The notes below the pieces were generated by a model. It was not told the DNA's origin. It worked only from the letters and a program-made list of their open reading frames with translations, and made no database searches. 64,000 bases of DNA from QWHO01 sp039809865. Lineage in GTDB: Bacteria > Vulcanimicrobiota > Xenobia > Xenobiales > QWHO01. Below, piece after piece: positions 53,431-61,632 of this stretch (the stretch's first letter is position 1; the number at the start of each line of letters is the position of its first letter). The translations under genes were made by a program, and so were the position numbers. Location: positions 1-64,000 of the forward strand of contig JBDHVW010000018.1 of NCBI GenBank assembly GCA_039809865.1. The letters run 5' to 3'.

Positions 53431-54663
53431 ATGGTGATTTTTGCTCAAACTCCAGGCTTCGACAGCTGGCTCACGCCCTTTCTGGCGCCGCACCTCGGCG
53501 CCGGCCCGGCCCAAGCCGTGGCGATGCTGCTCGTCCTGATCGGCATCCTGGCCTTCATTTCGGTCAACGTGATGTTCCTCGTCTGGCTCGAGCGTAAGAT
53601 CTCCGCCCGCATCCAGAATCGCACCGGGCCGATGATGACCGGACCGCGCTCGTTCGCCGAGACCTCCATGTGGTTCGGAGGCTTCCTCCAGACCCCGGCC
53701 GACTCGATCAAGCTGCTCTTCAAGGAGCAGATCGTCCCCGCCAAGGCCGACAAAGTGCCGTTCTATCTGGCCCCGATGACAATCTTCGCGGTCTGTCTCT
53801 CGGCCCACGTCGTGCTGCCCTTCGGACCACTCTTCTGGGTGGCCGACCTGAACGTCGGTCTGCTTTACGCGGTGGGCATCTCGTCGCTCACGGTGCTGTC
53901 CATCCTCATGGCCGGCTGGGCTTCCAACAGTAAGTACAGCCTGCTCGGAGGGCTGCGCTCGGCGGCCCAGATGCTCTCCTACGAGATCCCGCTGATCTTT
54001 GCGCTGCTGGCGCCCATCCTGATGGCCGGCAGCCTCTCCATGGTCGAAATCGTCAAGGCCCAGGCCGAGTATGGCGTCTGGTTCTGCGTGCCCAGTCTGC
54101 TGGGGCTGCTCATCTACTTCGTCTCCAGCATCGCCGAGGTCAACCGGCCCCCGTTCGACATCCCCGAAGCCGAGTCCGAGTTGGTCGCTGGCTACGTCTC
54201 GGAGTATTCGGGCCTGATGTTCGCCATGTTCTTCCTGGCCGAGTTTGCCAACATGTTCCTGGTGTCGGGCATCGCCGCCACGGTCTTCCTGGGTGGCTGG
54301 CTCATCCCGTTCTTCGACGCCCCCGAGTTGACCCACCCCGGCCTGGTCGAGCACCCGCGCCTCTGGGTGCAGGTGCTGGGGCTCCTGTCGTTCTGGGTCA
54401 AGGCTTACTTCCTGGTGGTCATCATGATGTGGATTCGCTGGACGTTCCCGCGCCTGCGCCCCGACCACCTGATGAACTTCGGCTGGAAGTTCATGCTGCC
54501 GGTCGCCTTCCTCAACCTGCTCGGCTCCGCCCTGGCCGTGCTCCTCTACCAGGCCTACGACACTTACCTCGCCTTCTGGGCGGTGGGCATCGTCCTGGTC
54601 GTCTCGGTCGTGCTGATCATGCGCGCCCTGAAAGAGCCGCCGCCTTACCGAGGTCCCCGATGA
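53431..54663 (+). CDS. nuoH: NADH-quinone oxidoreductase subunit H
   Basis: 410 aa. Eight or more membrane helices with the family motifs VWLERKISARIQNRTGPM, GGFLQTPADSIKLLFKE, EVNRPPFDIPEAESELVAGY and EYSGLMFAMFFLAEF. Lies at the junction of the two arms and the quinone channel. No clear Shine-Dalgarno; GTG 53434 is also possible. Overlaps nuoJ by 4 nt. Confidence 0.95.
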   Translation: MVIFAQTPGFDSWLTPFLAPHLGAGPAQAVAMLLVLIGILAFISVNVMFLVWLERKISARIQNRTGPMMTGPRSFAETSMWFGGFLQTPADSIKLLFKEQIVPAKADKVPFYLAPMTIFAVCLSAHVVLPFGPLFWVADLNVGLLYAVGISSLTVLSILMAGWASNSKYSLLGGLRSAAQMLSYEIPLIFALLAPILMAGSLSMVEIVKAQAEYGVWFCVPSLLGLLIYFVSSIAEVNRPPFDIPEAESELVAGYVSEYSGLMFAMFFLAEFANMFLVSGIAATVFLGGWLIPFFDAPELTHPGLVEHPRLWVQVLGLLSFWVKAYFLVVIMMWIRWTFPRLRPDHLMNFGWKFMLPVAFLNLLGSALAVLLYQAYDTYLAFWAVGIVLVVSVVLIMRALKEPPPYRGPR

Positions 54664-55163
54664 CCGACGCAATCTTTTACGTTCTGGCCGGACTGATTCT
54701 GACTTCGGCCATGTCCATGGTGCAGGCTCGCAACCTCTTCCACGCGGGGTTGGCGCTGATCACCTGCTTCCTGGGTGTCGCCGGCCTCTACGTGCTGCTC
54801 AATGCCCCGTTCATCGCGGCGCTGCAAGTCCTGATCTACGCAGGCGCCATCGCGGTCATCTTGCTTTTCGGTTTCATGCTCACCCACCACGTGATGCGCG
54901 ACGAATCCAACAAGCGCTTCAGCCAGCAGGCCGCCGGAATGGGAGCCGCAGCCGTCATGTGCGGCGTGCTGGTGGCCGTCATCGGCGCCTCCCCCTGGAA
55001 GACCGGACCGGCGCCCACCCACATCGACGACCTCAACCAGCTGGGCCAGCAACTCTTGACGAGTTATCTGCTGCCGTTCGAGCTGGCCTCGGTCTTCTTG
55101 TTGGCCGCGCTGGTCGGCGCCATCATGATCGCCCGCAAGGAAGAAGGGCCGCCCCCCCCATGA
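54660..55163 (+). CDS. nuoJ: NADH-quinone oxidoreductase subunit J
   Basis: 167 aa from an ATG overlapping the nuoH stop. Five helices with the signature VQARNLFHAGLAL ... LIYAGAIAVILLFGFMLT. nuoI, normally between H and J, is missing. Overlaps nuoK by 4 nt. Confidence 0.95.
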   Translation: MTDAIFYVLAGLILTSAMSMVQARNLFHAGLALITCFLGVAGLYVLLNAPFIAALQVLIYAGAIAVILLFGFMLTHHVMRDESNKRFSQQAAGMGAAAVMCGVLVAVIGASPWKTGPAPTHIDDLNQLGQQLLTSYLLPFELASVFLLAALVGAIMIARKEEGPPPP

Positions 55164-55468
55164 CGCCGATCACGCTGCAGCACTACCTGATTCTGGCCGC
55201 CGTCCTGTTCTCGATCGGGATCTACGGCGCCCTGACCCGGCGCAATGCGGTGGCGGTGCTGATGTCGCTCGAGCTGATGTTCAACTCGGTCAACATCAAC
55301 CTGGTGGCCTTCAGCTACTACATGCCCGATATCACCGGGGTGCTGTTCTCGATCTTCGTGATCACGGTGGCCGCCGCCGAAGTGACCATCGGCGTGGCGA
55401 TTGTGTTGTCGATTTACCGCAACCGCAACCTGATCGACCTCGAGCAGATCAACACGCTGAAGGGATAG
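55160..55468 (+). CDS. nuoK: NADH-quinone oxidoreductase subunit K
   Basis: 102 aa, three helices, with conserved membrane glutamates in VLMSLELMFNSVNINLVAF and AAAEVTIGVAIVLSIYR. Proton-channel subunit. The last 20 nt overlap the convergent YgjP-type gene. Confidence 0.96.
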   Translation: MTPITLQHYLILAAVLFSIGIYGALTRRNAVAVLMSLELMFNSVNINLVAFSYYMPDITGVLFSIFVITVAAAEVTIGVAIVLSIYRNRNLIDLEQINTLKG

Positions 55469-55958
55469 CGTCCTTGGCGGTCGCGAAGCCCATCAGGAAG
55501 CCGATGGCTTTGTCCGTCTGAGGATACTGGTAGACCAGCTTCCAGAACGCCGGCGAATGGTTGGCCTCGATCAGGTGGGCCAGCTCGTGGACGATCACGT
55601 AATCCAGCACCCAGTCCGGGAAGGGCTCGAGCTCGCGCGAGATCCGAATGCTCTCACGCGCGGGAGTGCAGGATCCCCAGCGCTTGGCCTGGTTCTCGAC
55701 CCAATTGATGCTGTACTCGAGCTTACCGCCAAAGTACATCAGATTCAGAACCCGGGCCCGGGCCACCAGGTCGCCGTCGCTCTTGGACCTCTGTTTGCGA
55801 CGCTTGCGCTCGAAATGCTTCCTCATCCGCTCGATCCACTCGAGCTCCTCGGTCTTGGACAGACGGGCGGGCAGGTGCACCACCAGCACCCCGTCGACGA
55901 CGTTAGCTGAAACCGTGCGTGTGCGCTTTGCGCTGCGTATCACGCGTACTTCTTGCAA
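55449..55958 (-). CDS. YgjP/DUF45-type zinc metallopeptidase-like protein
   Basis: 169 aa from a TTG with GGAGG 6 nt upstream. The HELAH zinc motif (His124-Glu125-His128) and a following NHSPAFW match YgjP/WLM-like peptidases, with WGSCT just before. Located between nuoK and nuoL on the opposite strand. Substrate unknown. Confidence 0.85.
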   Translation of the reverse strand: MQEVRVIRSAKRTRTVSANVVDGVLVVHLPARLSKTEELEWIERMRKHFERKRRKQRSKSDGDLVARARVLNLMYFGGKLEYSINWVENQAKRWGSCTPARESIRISRELEPFPDWVLDYVIVHELAHLIEANHSPAFWKLVYQYPQTDKAIGFLMGFATAKDAIPSAC

Positions 55959-56077
55959 GGGATTCCTCCAGGAGGTTTGCCTCTATGGGCGCCGAACCCG
56001 GGACGACCGGCCGTTGGCAGGATTTCAATTCTTGAGTCCACTTCAAGGCACCTGCCGGAAACCTGGAGCACAACTCT

Positions 56078-58207
56078 TTGGGCGAGCACGCTGGCATAAT
56101 CGTAGAGCTGACCAACACCGAGATCCCGGGGGTCGGTCTGATTCCGCTGTTGCCTCTCCTGGCTTTCCTGATCATCACCCTGATCACGCTCCGCTGGGGT
56201 CGCCTTTCGGCGGCCGTCTCCATCCTGGCCATGCTGGCGTCGCTGGGACTCTCGGCCCAGCTCTTCCTGACGCGCAACAGTCAGGCTGACGTCGTCAAGC
56301 AGGCCGACTTCCCCTGGATCGACCTTGGCTGGACCAGCGTCAAGATGGGCTTGCTGGTGGACAATCTATCCTCCCTGATGCTGCTGATGGTCTGTTTCAT
56401 CGCGCTCCTGATCCAGATCTACAGCTTCAGTTACATGGAGACCGAGATCCACCACTTCCCAACCCAGGGCTCGGCCACACTCAGCCGTTTCTACGCCTAC
56501 ATGTCCCTGTTCGCGTTCTCGATGCTGGGTCTGGTGCTCTCCACCAACCTGCTCCAGATCTACGTCTTTTGGGAGCTGGTGGGCGCCTGCTCGTTCTTGC
56601 TGGTCGGCTTCTGGTTCTTCAAGACCAGCGCCACCGCGGCCGCCAAGAAGGCTTTTGTGGTCACGCGCTTTGCTGACCTGTTCTTTCTGATGGGCATTCT
56701 GATGATGGGCACCAAGCTCGGCACGTTCGGCTTCGTGGAGCTGAACTCGATGGTCGCCGGCAACTCCGAGGTCTGGCAGTACGGCTACCTGGCCATCGCG
56801 GCCACGCTGATCTTTTGTGGTGCCATCGGCAAGAGCGCCCAGTTCCCCCTGCAGGTCTGGCTTCCCGACGCGATGGAAGGCCCCACCCCCGTCTCCGCCC
56901 TCATCCACGCCGCTACGATGGTGGCCGCGGGCGTCTACCTGGTGGCGCGCCTGTTCCCGGTCTTCGACACGGCCATCCTGGCGGGCCATACCGTGGCTTA
57001 CATCGGCGCGGTCACGGCCCTCATGGCGGCCACCATGGCCTGCGTCCAGAACGACATCAAAAAGGTCCTCGCCTACTCCACCATCTCGCAGCTCGGCTAC
57101 ATGATGGCGGCCCTGGGCAGCGGCGCCTACACCGCCGGAACATTCCACCTGATCACCCACGCCTTCTTCAAGGCCCTGTTGTTCCTTGGCTCCGGCGCCG
57201 TCATCGTAGCCTGCCACAGCCAGGACATGTGGACGATGGGCGGACTGCGCAAGAAGCTGCCCATGACCAGCCTGGCGTTCGCTTGCGGGTGCCTCGCGCT
57301 GGCCGGTATCTTCCCGTTTGCGGGCTTCTGGTCTAAGGACGAGATCCTGGCCGGCACCCACGGTCCCGTGCTGGTGATGCTGGTCCTCGCGGCCTTCCTG
57401 ACGGCGTTCTATGTGGGGCGGATGTTCTTCATCACCTTTTTGGGCGAATATCGCGGTGAATCGGAGCTGGCCGGCCCCATTCCGCCCGCCAACCTGACGC
57501 CCCCGGTGGATCCGTCCTGGGAAGTCTTCACCTTCAAGCCCGACTGGACCGAGGAGCGGGCCGTGACGGCCGGCACCGGGCTTCCGCCCGCCTGCCTCGG
57601 AGCCCACATGGAGCAGCACCCGCACGGCCACCACGAGCCCAAAGAGGTCAGCCCGATCATGTACGGGCCGCTGCTCATCCTGGCGCTGTTCGCGACTTTC
57701 CTGGGCTTTGTCGGCATGCCCTGGGACAACAACTTCGAGCATTTCATCCACAGCCCGTTCCAGTCAGAGCACCCCTTCCACGCTGCCATGATGGCCTTCT
57801 CGCTGCTGGTCGCTCTGAGCGGGCTGTTCGTGGCCTGGACGTTCTACGGCAAGGATCCGGCCGCCGGCGAGCGGCGCCTGCAAAAGCGCCTGGGCTTCGC
57901 GTGGACGGTTTTCCAGCAGAAGTACTACATGGATCACCTCTGGGCCTGGCTGCTCTCGGGCTCGCTCTACCTGGGCGCGCGCATCGCTTCCTGGGTGGAT
58001 GACAACATCGTCGACGGCGTGGTCAATTTCTGCGGTCAGGTCACCGTCTGGGCCGGTAACGAGCTGCGCAAGGAGCAGAGCGGACGGGTGCAGCAGTATC
58101 TGTTGCTCATCATCCTGGCCGTGCTGGTGCTGATCTTTGGTCTGGGTCTGGCCGAGCCGACCTTCCTGGTCAACCCCGTGATGCAGGGAGGCCCCCACGC
58201 ACCATGA
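56078..58207 (+). CDS. nuoL: NADH-quinone oxidoreductase subunit L
   Basis: 709 aa from TTG 56078 (GGAG 9 nt upstream; other starts possible). Antiporter-like subunit: FYAYMSLFAFSMLGLVLSTNLLQIYVFWELVG, KSAQFPLQVWLPDAMEGPTPVSALIHAATMVAAGVYL, and a long C-terminal lateral helix with final membrane helix (~620-700). Includes a His-rich loop (EQHPHGHHEPKE) around residue 510-520. Overlaps nuoM by 4 nt. Confidence 0.95.
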   Translation: MGEHAGIIVELTNTEIPGVGLIPLLPLLAFLIITLITLRWGRLSAAVSILAMLASLGLSAQLFLTRNSQADVVKQADFPWIDLGWTSVKMGLLVDNLSSLMLLMVCFIALLIQIYSFSYMETEIHHFPTQGSATLSRFYAYMSLFAFSMLGLVLSTNLLQIYVFWELVGACSFLLVGFWFFKTSATAAAKKAFVVTRFADLFFLMGILMMGTKLGTFGFVELNSMVAGNSEVWQYGYLAIAATLIFCGAIGKSAQFPLQVWLPDAMEGPTPVSALIHAATMVAAGVYLVARLFPVFDTAILAGHTVAYIGAVTALMAATMACVQNDIKKVLAYSTISQLGYMMAALGSGAYTAGTFHLITHAFFKALLFLGSGAVIVACHSQDMWTMGGLRKKLPMTSLAFACGCLALAGIFPFAGFWSKDEILAGTHGPVLVMLVLAAFLTAFYVGRMFFITFLGEYRGESELAGPIPPANLTPPVDPSWEVFTFKPDWTEERAVTAGTGLPPACLGAHMEQHPHGHHEPKEVSPIMYGPLLILALFATFLGFVGMPWDNNFEHFIHSPFQSEHPFHAAMMAFSLLVALSGLFVAWTFYGKDPAAGERRLQKRLGFAWTVFQQKYYMDHLWAWLLSGSLYLGARIASWVDDNIVDGVVNFCGQVTVWAGNELRKEQSGRVQQYLLLIILAVLVLIFGLGLAEPTFLVNPVMQGGPHAP

Positions 58208-59727
58208 GCGAGATGCCCATGCTGAGCTTTGCCGTCTGGGCGCCCCTGCTGGGGGCGATCATCATCATGGCCTGCCCCCCCTGCTGGGTGAAGGGCATCC
58301 AGCGGGTCGGAGTCTTCTTCGCCAGCCTGCCGCTGGTGCTGGCGATCGCGCTCTACAGCCAGTTCTGGCAACAGCCCGGTCCGGGCTACCGCTGGGTGGA
58401 GGACCTGGTCTGGTTTGCCCCGCTGAACATCCACTACAAGCTGGGCGTGGACGGACTCAGCATGCCCATGCTGCTTCTGAGCGGCATCGTCTGCTGCACG
58501 GCGGCGTTCATCTCCCTGCAGATCGACTTCCGCCACCGCGAGTATTTCGCCCTGGCCCTGACGGCCATGACCGGGGTCATCGGGCTGTTTGCCACCACCG
58601 ACCTGTTTTTCCTGATCCTGTTCTACGAGATGGCCTCCATCCCGATGTTCTTCCTGGTGGGCATCTGGGGCTCGGACAAATCGGGCGACGGCAAGCCCAT
58701 CCACCGCCAGCAGGCGGCCATGAAGCTGCTGATCTACCTGCAGTTGGGCGGCGGCCTGGTGTTGATCGGCATCCTGGGTCTCTACTTCGTGGCCCACCAG
58801 GTCTCGCCGAGCCACCTCTACACGTTCGATCTCGAGATCCTGCGGCAGATTCCGCTGCCCATCCAGGCGCAGCAGGTCCTGTTCCTGATCTTCTTCCTCG
58901 GCTTCGGCATCGAGGCTGGCCTGGTGCCGTTCCACACCTGGCTCCCCGAAGGACACTCGAGCGCCCCCACCGCCCTGTCGATGATGCTGGCCGGGGTGCT
59001 GCTGAAGATGGGCGGCTACGGCATCATCCGGCTCGGCTTCGACCTCTGTCCGCAGGCGGTCGACAGCTGGATGCCCTTCTTTGCCGGCGTCGCGGTCGTC
59101 AACGTGCTCTACGGCGGCCTTTGCGCGCTGCGACAATCCGACATCAAGGTGATGATCGCCTACTCGAGCGTCTCCCATATGGGGATGGTCTTCCTGGGGC
59201 TCGCCACCCTGACCGGCGACGAGCGCAACGCGATTTTCGGATTGTCGGGCGCCGTCTTCCAGATGTTCAGCCACGGCGTCATCACGGCGCTGCTCTTCGC
59301 CCTGGCCGGCACGGTCTACCACATCACCCACAGCCGGAACCTCAAGCAGTGGGGCGGACTGGCCTCACGGATGCCGTTCTTCGCCACACTCTTCGGGCTG
59401 GCCGCCATGGGCTCGCTGGGGCTGCCCGGGATGACCGGCTTCGTGTCCGAGCTGATGGTCTTCCTGGGCTCCTGGCCCGAGCGGCCGGGGCTGACCGCCC
59501 TGGCGATCTGCGGCCTGGTCATCACCACCCTCTACATGATCCGGGCCCTGGGCTACGGCTTCTGTGGGCCCCTCAATCCGCGCCTGATCAACGCGCGCGA
59601 CGCCTACTGGTACGAGCGCCTCCCGCTGATGCTGCTGGCCATGACCACGCTGGCCTTCGGATTCTTCCCGGTCCTGCTGACGCAGGTCATCACTCCCACG
59701 CTACAAGAGATCGTCCGCCGTGTCTAA
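58204..59727 (+). CDS. nuoM: NADH-quinone oxidoreductase subunit M
   Basis: 507 aa starting at an ATGA overlap. Family motifs LILFYEMASIPMFFLVGIWG, GLVPFHTWLPEGHSSAPTALSMMLAGVLLKMGGYGIIR and KVMIAYSSVSHMGMVFLG. Proton-pumping antiporter-type subunit. The 3' end overlaps nuoN by 8 nt. Confidence 0.96.
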   Translation: MSEMPMLSFAVWAPLLGAIIIMACPPCWVKGIQRVGVFFASLPLVLAIALYSQFWQQPGPGYRWVEDLVWFAPLNIHYKLGVDGLSMPMLLLSGIVCCTAAFISLQIDFRHREYFALALTAMTGVIGLFATTDLFFLILFYEMASIPMFFLVGIWGSDKSGDGKPIHRQQAAMKLLIYLQLGGGLVLIGILGLYFVAHQVSPSHLYTFDLEILRQIPLPIQAQQVLFLIFFLGFGIEAGLVPFHTWLPEGHSSAPTALSMMLAGVLLKMGGYGIIRLGFDLCPQAVDSWMPFFAGVAVVNVLYGGLCALRQSDIKVMIAYSSVSHMGMVFLGLATLTGDERNAIFGLSGAVFQMFSHGVITALLFALAGTVYHITHSRNLKQWGGLASRMPFFATLFGLAAMGSLGLPGMTGFVSELMVFLGSWPERPGLTALAICGLVITTLYMIRALGYGFCGPLNPRLINARDAYWYERLPLMLLAMTTLAFGFFPVLLTQVITPTLQEIVRRV

Positions 59728-61261
59728 CCAGGAGATCACACGCTTCGTCGCCCAGTGGATCGTGCCGCTCGCACCCGAGCTGTGCCTGACCGTGGTCGCG
59801 CTGGCCGCGCTGATGCTGGACATGATGGCCAAACGCTCGGTGCGGCAGATCCGTCTGGTGGTCTGGGTCGGAGCGCTCGCCTCCGTGTTCTGCAGCCTGG
59901 CCCTGCTGACCACCACGCTGCCTATCCTGGTGTTCCCGCGCCAGCCCGAGCCGGCCCTGGGAGGCGCCCCGTCCGCCTTCATCGTGGACAGCCTGGCGCT
60001 CTCTCTCAAGGCCCTGATCGGCCTGCTGACGCTGCTGACGGTCTGGCTTTCCGAGGATTCGTTCGAGGAAGAGCGGACCAACGCGGGTGAGTATTACGGG
60101 CTGATCGCCTTCGTGGCCCTGGGGATGGACGTGGCGGTTTCGGCCAACGAATTCCTGACCTTCTTCGTCGCCTTCGAGCTCTTCAGCATCTCGCTCTACG
60201 CTCTGTCCGCCATCCGGCGTTACAGCGCCGAGTCGGCCGAGGCCGGCCTGAAGTACTTCCTGGCGGGCTCGGTCAGCTCGGCCCTGATGCTGTTCGGGAT
60301 CAGTTGGATCTACGGCACGCTCGGCACCACCTACTTCGTCGAGTTCCCCGCCCGCTTCGGCGCTCTTACCAGCATGCCGCACGCCCTGCTGGTGGGCATC
60401 TTGCTGGTGCTGGCGGGACTGTCGTTCAAGATGGCCGCCGCCCCCTTCCACATGTGGGCCCCCGACGTCTACGACGGGGCCCCGCCCACCGTGGTCGCCT
60501 ACCTCTCCAGCGCTCCCAAGGCGGTCATCATCGGCTTCTGTCTGCGGCTCTTCTGGACCGACCTCTCCTTTGAGAGCGCCACCCTGAAGATGGGAGTCGC
60601 CGACACCTGGATGATGCTGTTTGCGGTGCTGGCGCTGCTCTCGATGACCATGGGCAACCTGATGGCCGTGCCCCAGGTCAACCTCAAGCGCCTGCTGGCC
60701 TACTCGGGCATCGCCCAGATCGGCTATCTCCTGATCGGCGTGGCCGCTTCCAGCACCGTGACCGGCTCGGCCGAAGGCGGGGGCGCCACGCTCTTCTATC
60801 TCTGGGTCTACACGCTGACCAATCTGACCAGCTGGGCTGCCCTGCGAGCTGCCTTACCCAAGGGGTCGAGCTATCAGCGCAGCGAGCTGGCCGGCCTGGC
60901 CCAGAGGAGCCCCTTCGTGGCCTTCGTGCTGCTGATCAGCTTCCTCTCGCTGGGCGGCGTGCCCCCGCTGGCGGGCTTCGTGGGCAAGTTCTATCTCTTC
61001 CGGGCCATCTACGCGGCCGGAATGCCCTGGCTGGTCATCCTGGGTATCCTCAACTCGGTGATCAGCCTGTATTACTATTTTGGCGTGCTCCGCACCGCCT
61101 ACTTTGACTCCCCAGGTCCGGATAGTCAGCCTATTCAGGTCCCGTTGGGACTGAAAGTCGTGCTGACGATCGGCGTAACCGCCAGCCTGCTGTTAGGGCT
61201 CTGGCCCGGGTTTGCGACCTGGAGTCTGGAGACAGCGCAGACGCTGTTCCTGGGACGATGA
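59720..61261 (+). CDS. nuoN: NADH-quinone oxidoreductase subunit N
   Basis: 513 aa from GTG 59720. Motifs FFVAFELFSISLYALSA, FKMAAAPFHMWAPDVYDGAPPTVVAYLSSAPK and LKRLLAYSGIAQIGYLLIG. Completes the membrane arm. Overlaps the following small acidic gene by 4 nt. Confidence 0.95.
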   Translation: MSNQEITRFVAQWIVPLAPELCLTVVALAALMLDMMAKRSVRQIRLVVWVGALASVFCSLALLTTTLPILVFPRQPEPALGGAPSAFIVDSLALSLKALIGLLTLLTVWLSEDSFEEERTNAGEYYGLIAFVALGMDVAVSANEFLTFFVAFELFSISLYALSAIRRYSAESAEAGLKYFLAGSVSSALMLFGISWIYGTLGTTYFVEFPARFGALTSMPHALLVGILLVLAGLSFKMAAAPFHMWAPDVYDGAPPTVVAYLSSAPKAVIIGFCLRLFWTDLSFESATLKMGVADTWMMLFAVLALLSMTMGNLMAVPQVNLKRLLAYSGIAQIGYLLIGVAASSTVTGSAEGGGATLFYLWVYTLTNLTSWAALRAALPKGSSYQRSELAGLAQRSPFVAFVLLISFLSLGGVPPLAGFVGKFYLFRAIYAAGMPWLVILGILNSVISLYYYFGVLRTAYFDSPGPDSQPIQVPLGLKVVLTIGVTASLLLGLWPGFATWSLETAQTLFLGR

Positions 61262-61632
61262 GCCTCGAGCCCGAAGCGCTGATCACGAAGCATCTTTTCG
61301 CAAGAATGAGGGAGGAGGACTGCCTGCGGCCGGGGGACCGCGAGTCGGTCGCCTATCGGATCGCGGAAGTGATGGTGCTGGCCAAGCAGCTGTATATGGA
61401 GACCCTGCCGCGGTTGATGGGGGAGACAGAGGAGACCCTGTTCGACGAACTGGCCGGGCTCCGAATGGCCCTCCTGAATCTGAGGGACCTGGTCAGCGAG
61501 TTTGACGAGTCGTTCCTGGAGGCGATGCTGCACCAGAGGGAAGCGGACGCCGACGAGACCCCCGAAAATGAGGGAGAAGAGGAAGAGGAGGAGGAGCTGA
61601 CCGAGTTCCTCGAGCCCCCGGACCTCAACTAG
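61258..61632 (+). CDS. Small acidic protein at the end of the nuoLMN operon
   Basis: 124 aa from an ATG overlapping the nuoN stop. Helical core (~1-95) and a strongly acidic Glu-rich tail (~96-124). No recognised domain. The last 4 nt overlap the convergent lipoprotein gene. Translational coupling suggests a link to the complex, but that is inference. Confidence 0.6.
   Translation: MSLEPEALITKHLFARMREEDCLRPGDRESVAYRIAEVMVLAKQLYMETLPRLMGETEETLFDELAGLRMALLNLRDLVSEFDESFLEAMLHQREADADETPENEGEEEEEEELTEFLEPPDLN

Noticed and set aside
53344..54672. Upstream extension of the methyltransferase frame
   Set aside because: It runs antisense through nuoH and shows low-complexity Glu/His/Asp composition; the methyltransferase fold begins at 53343.
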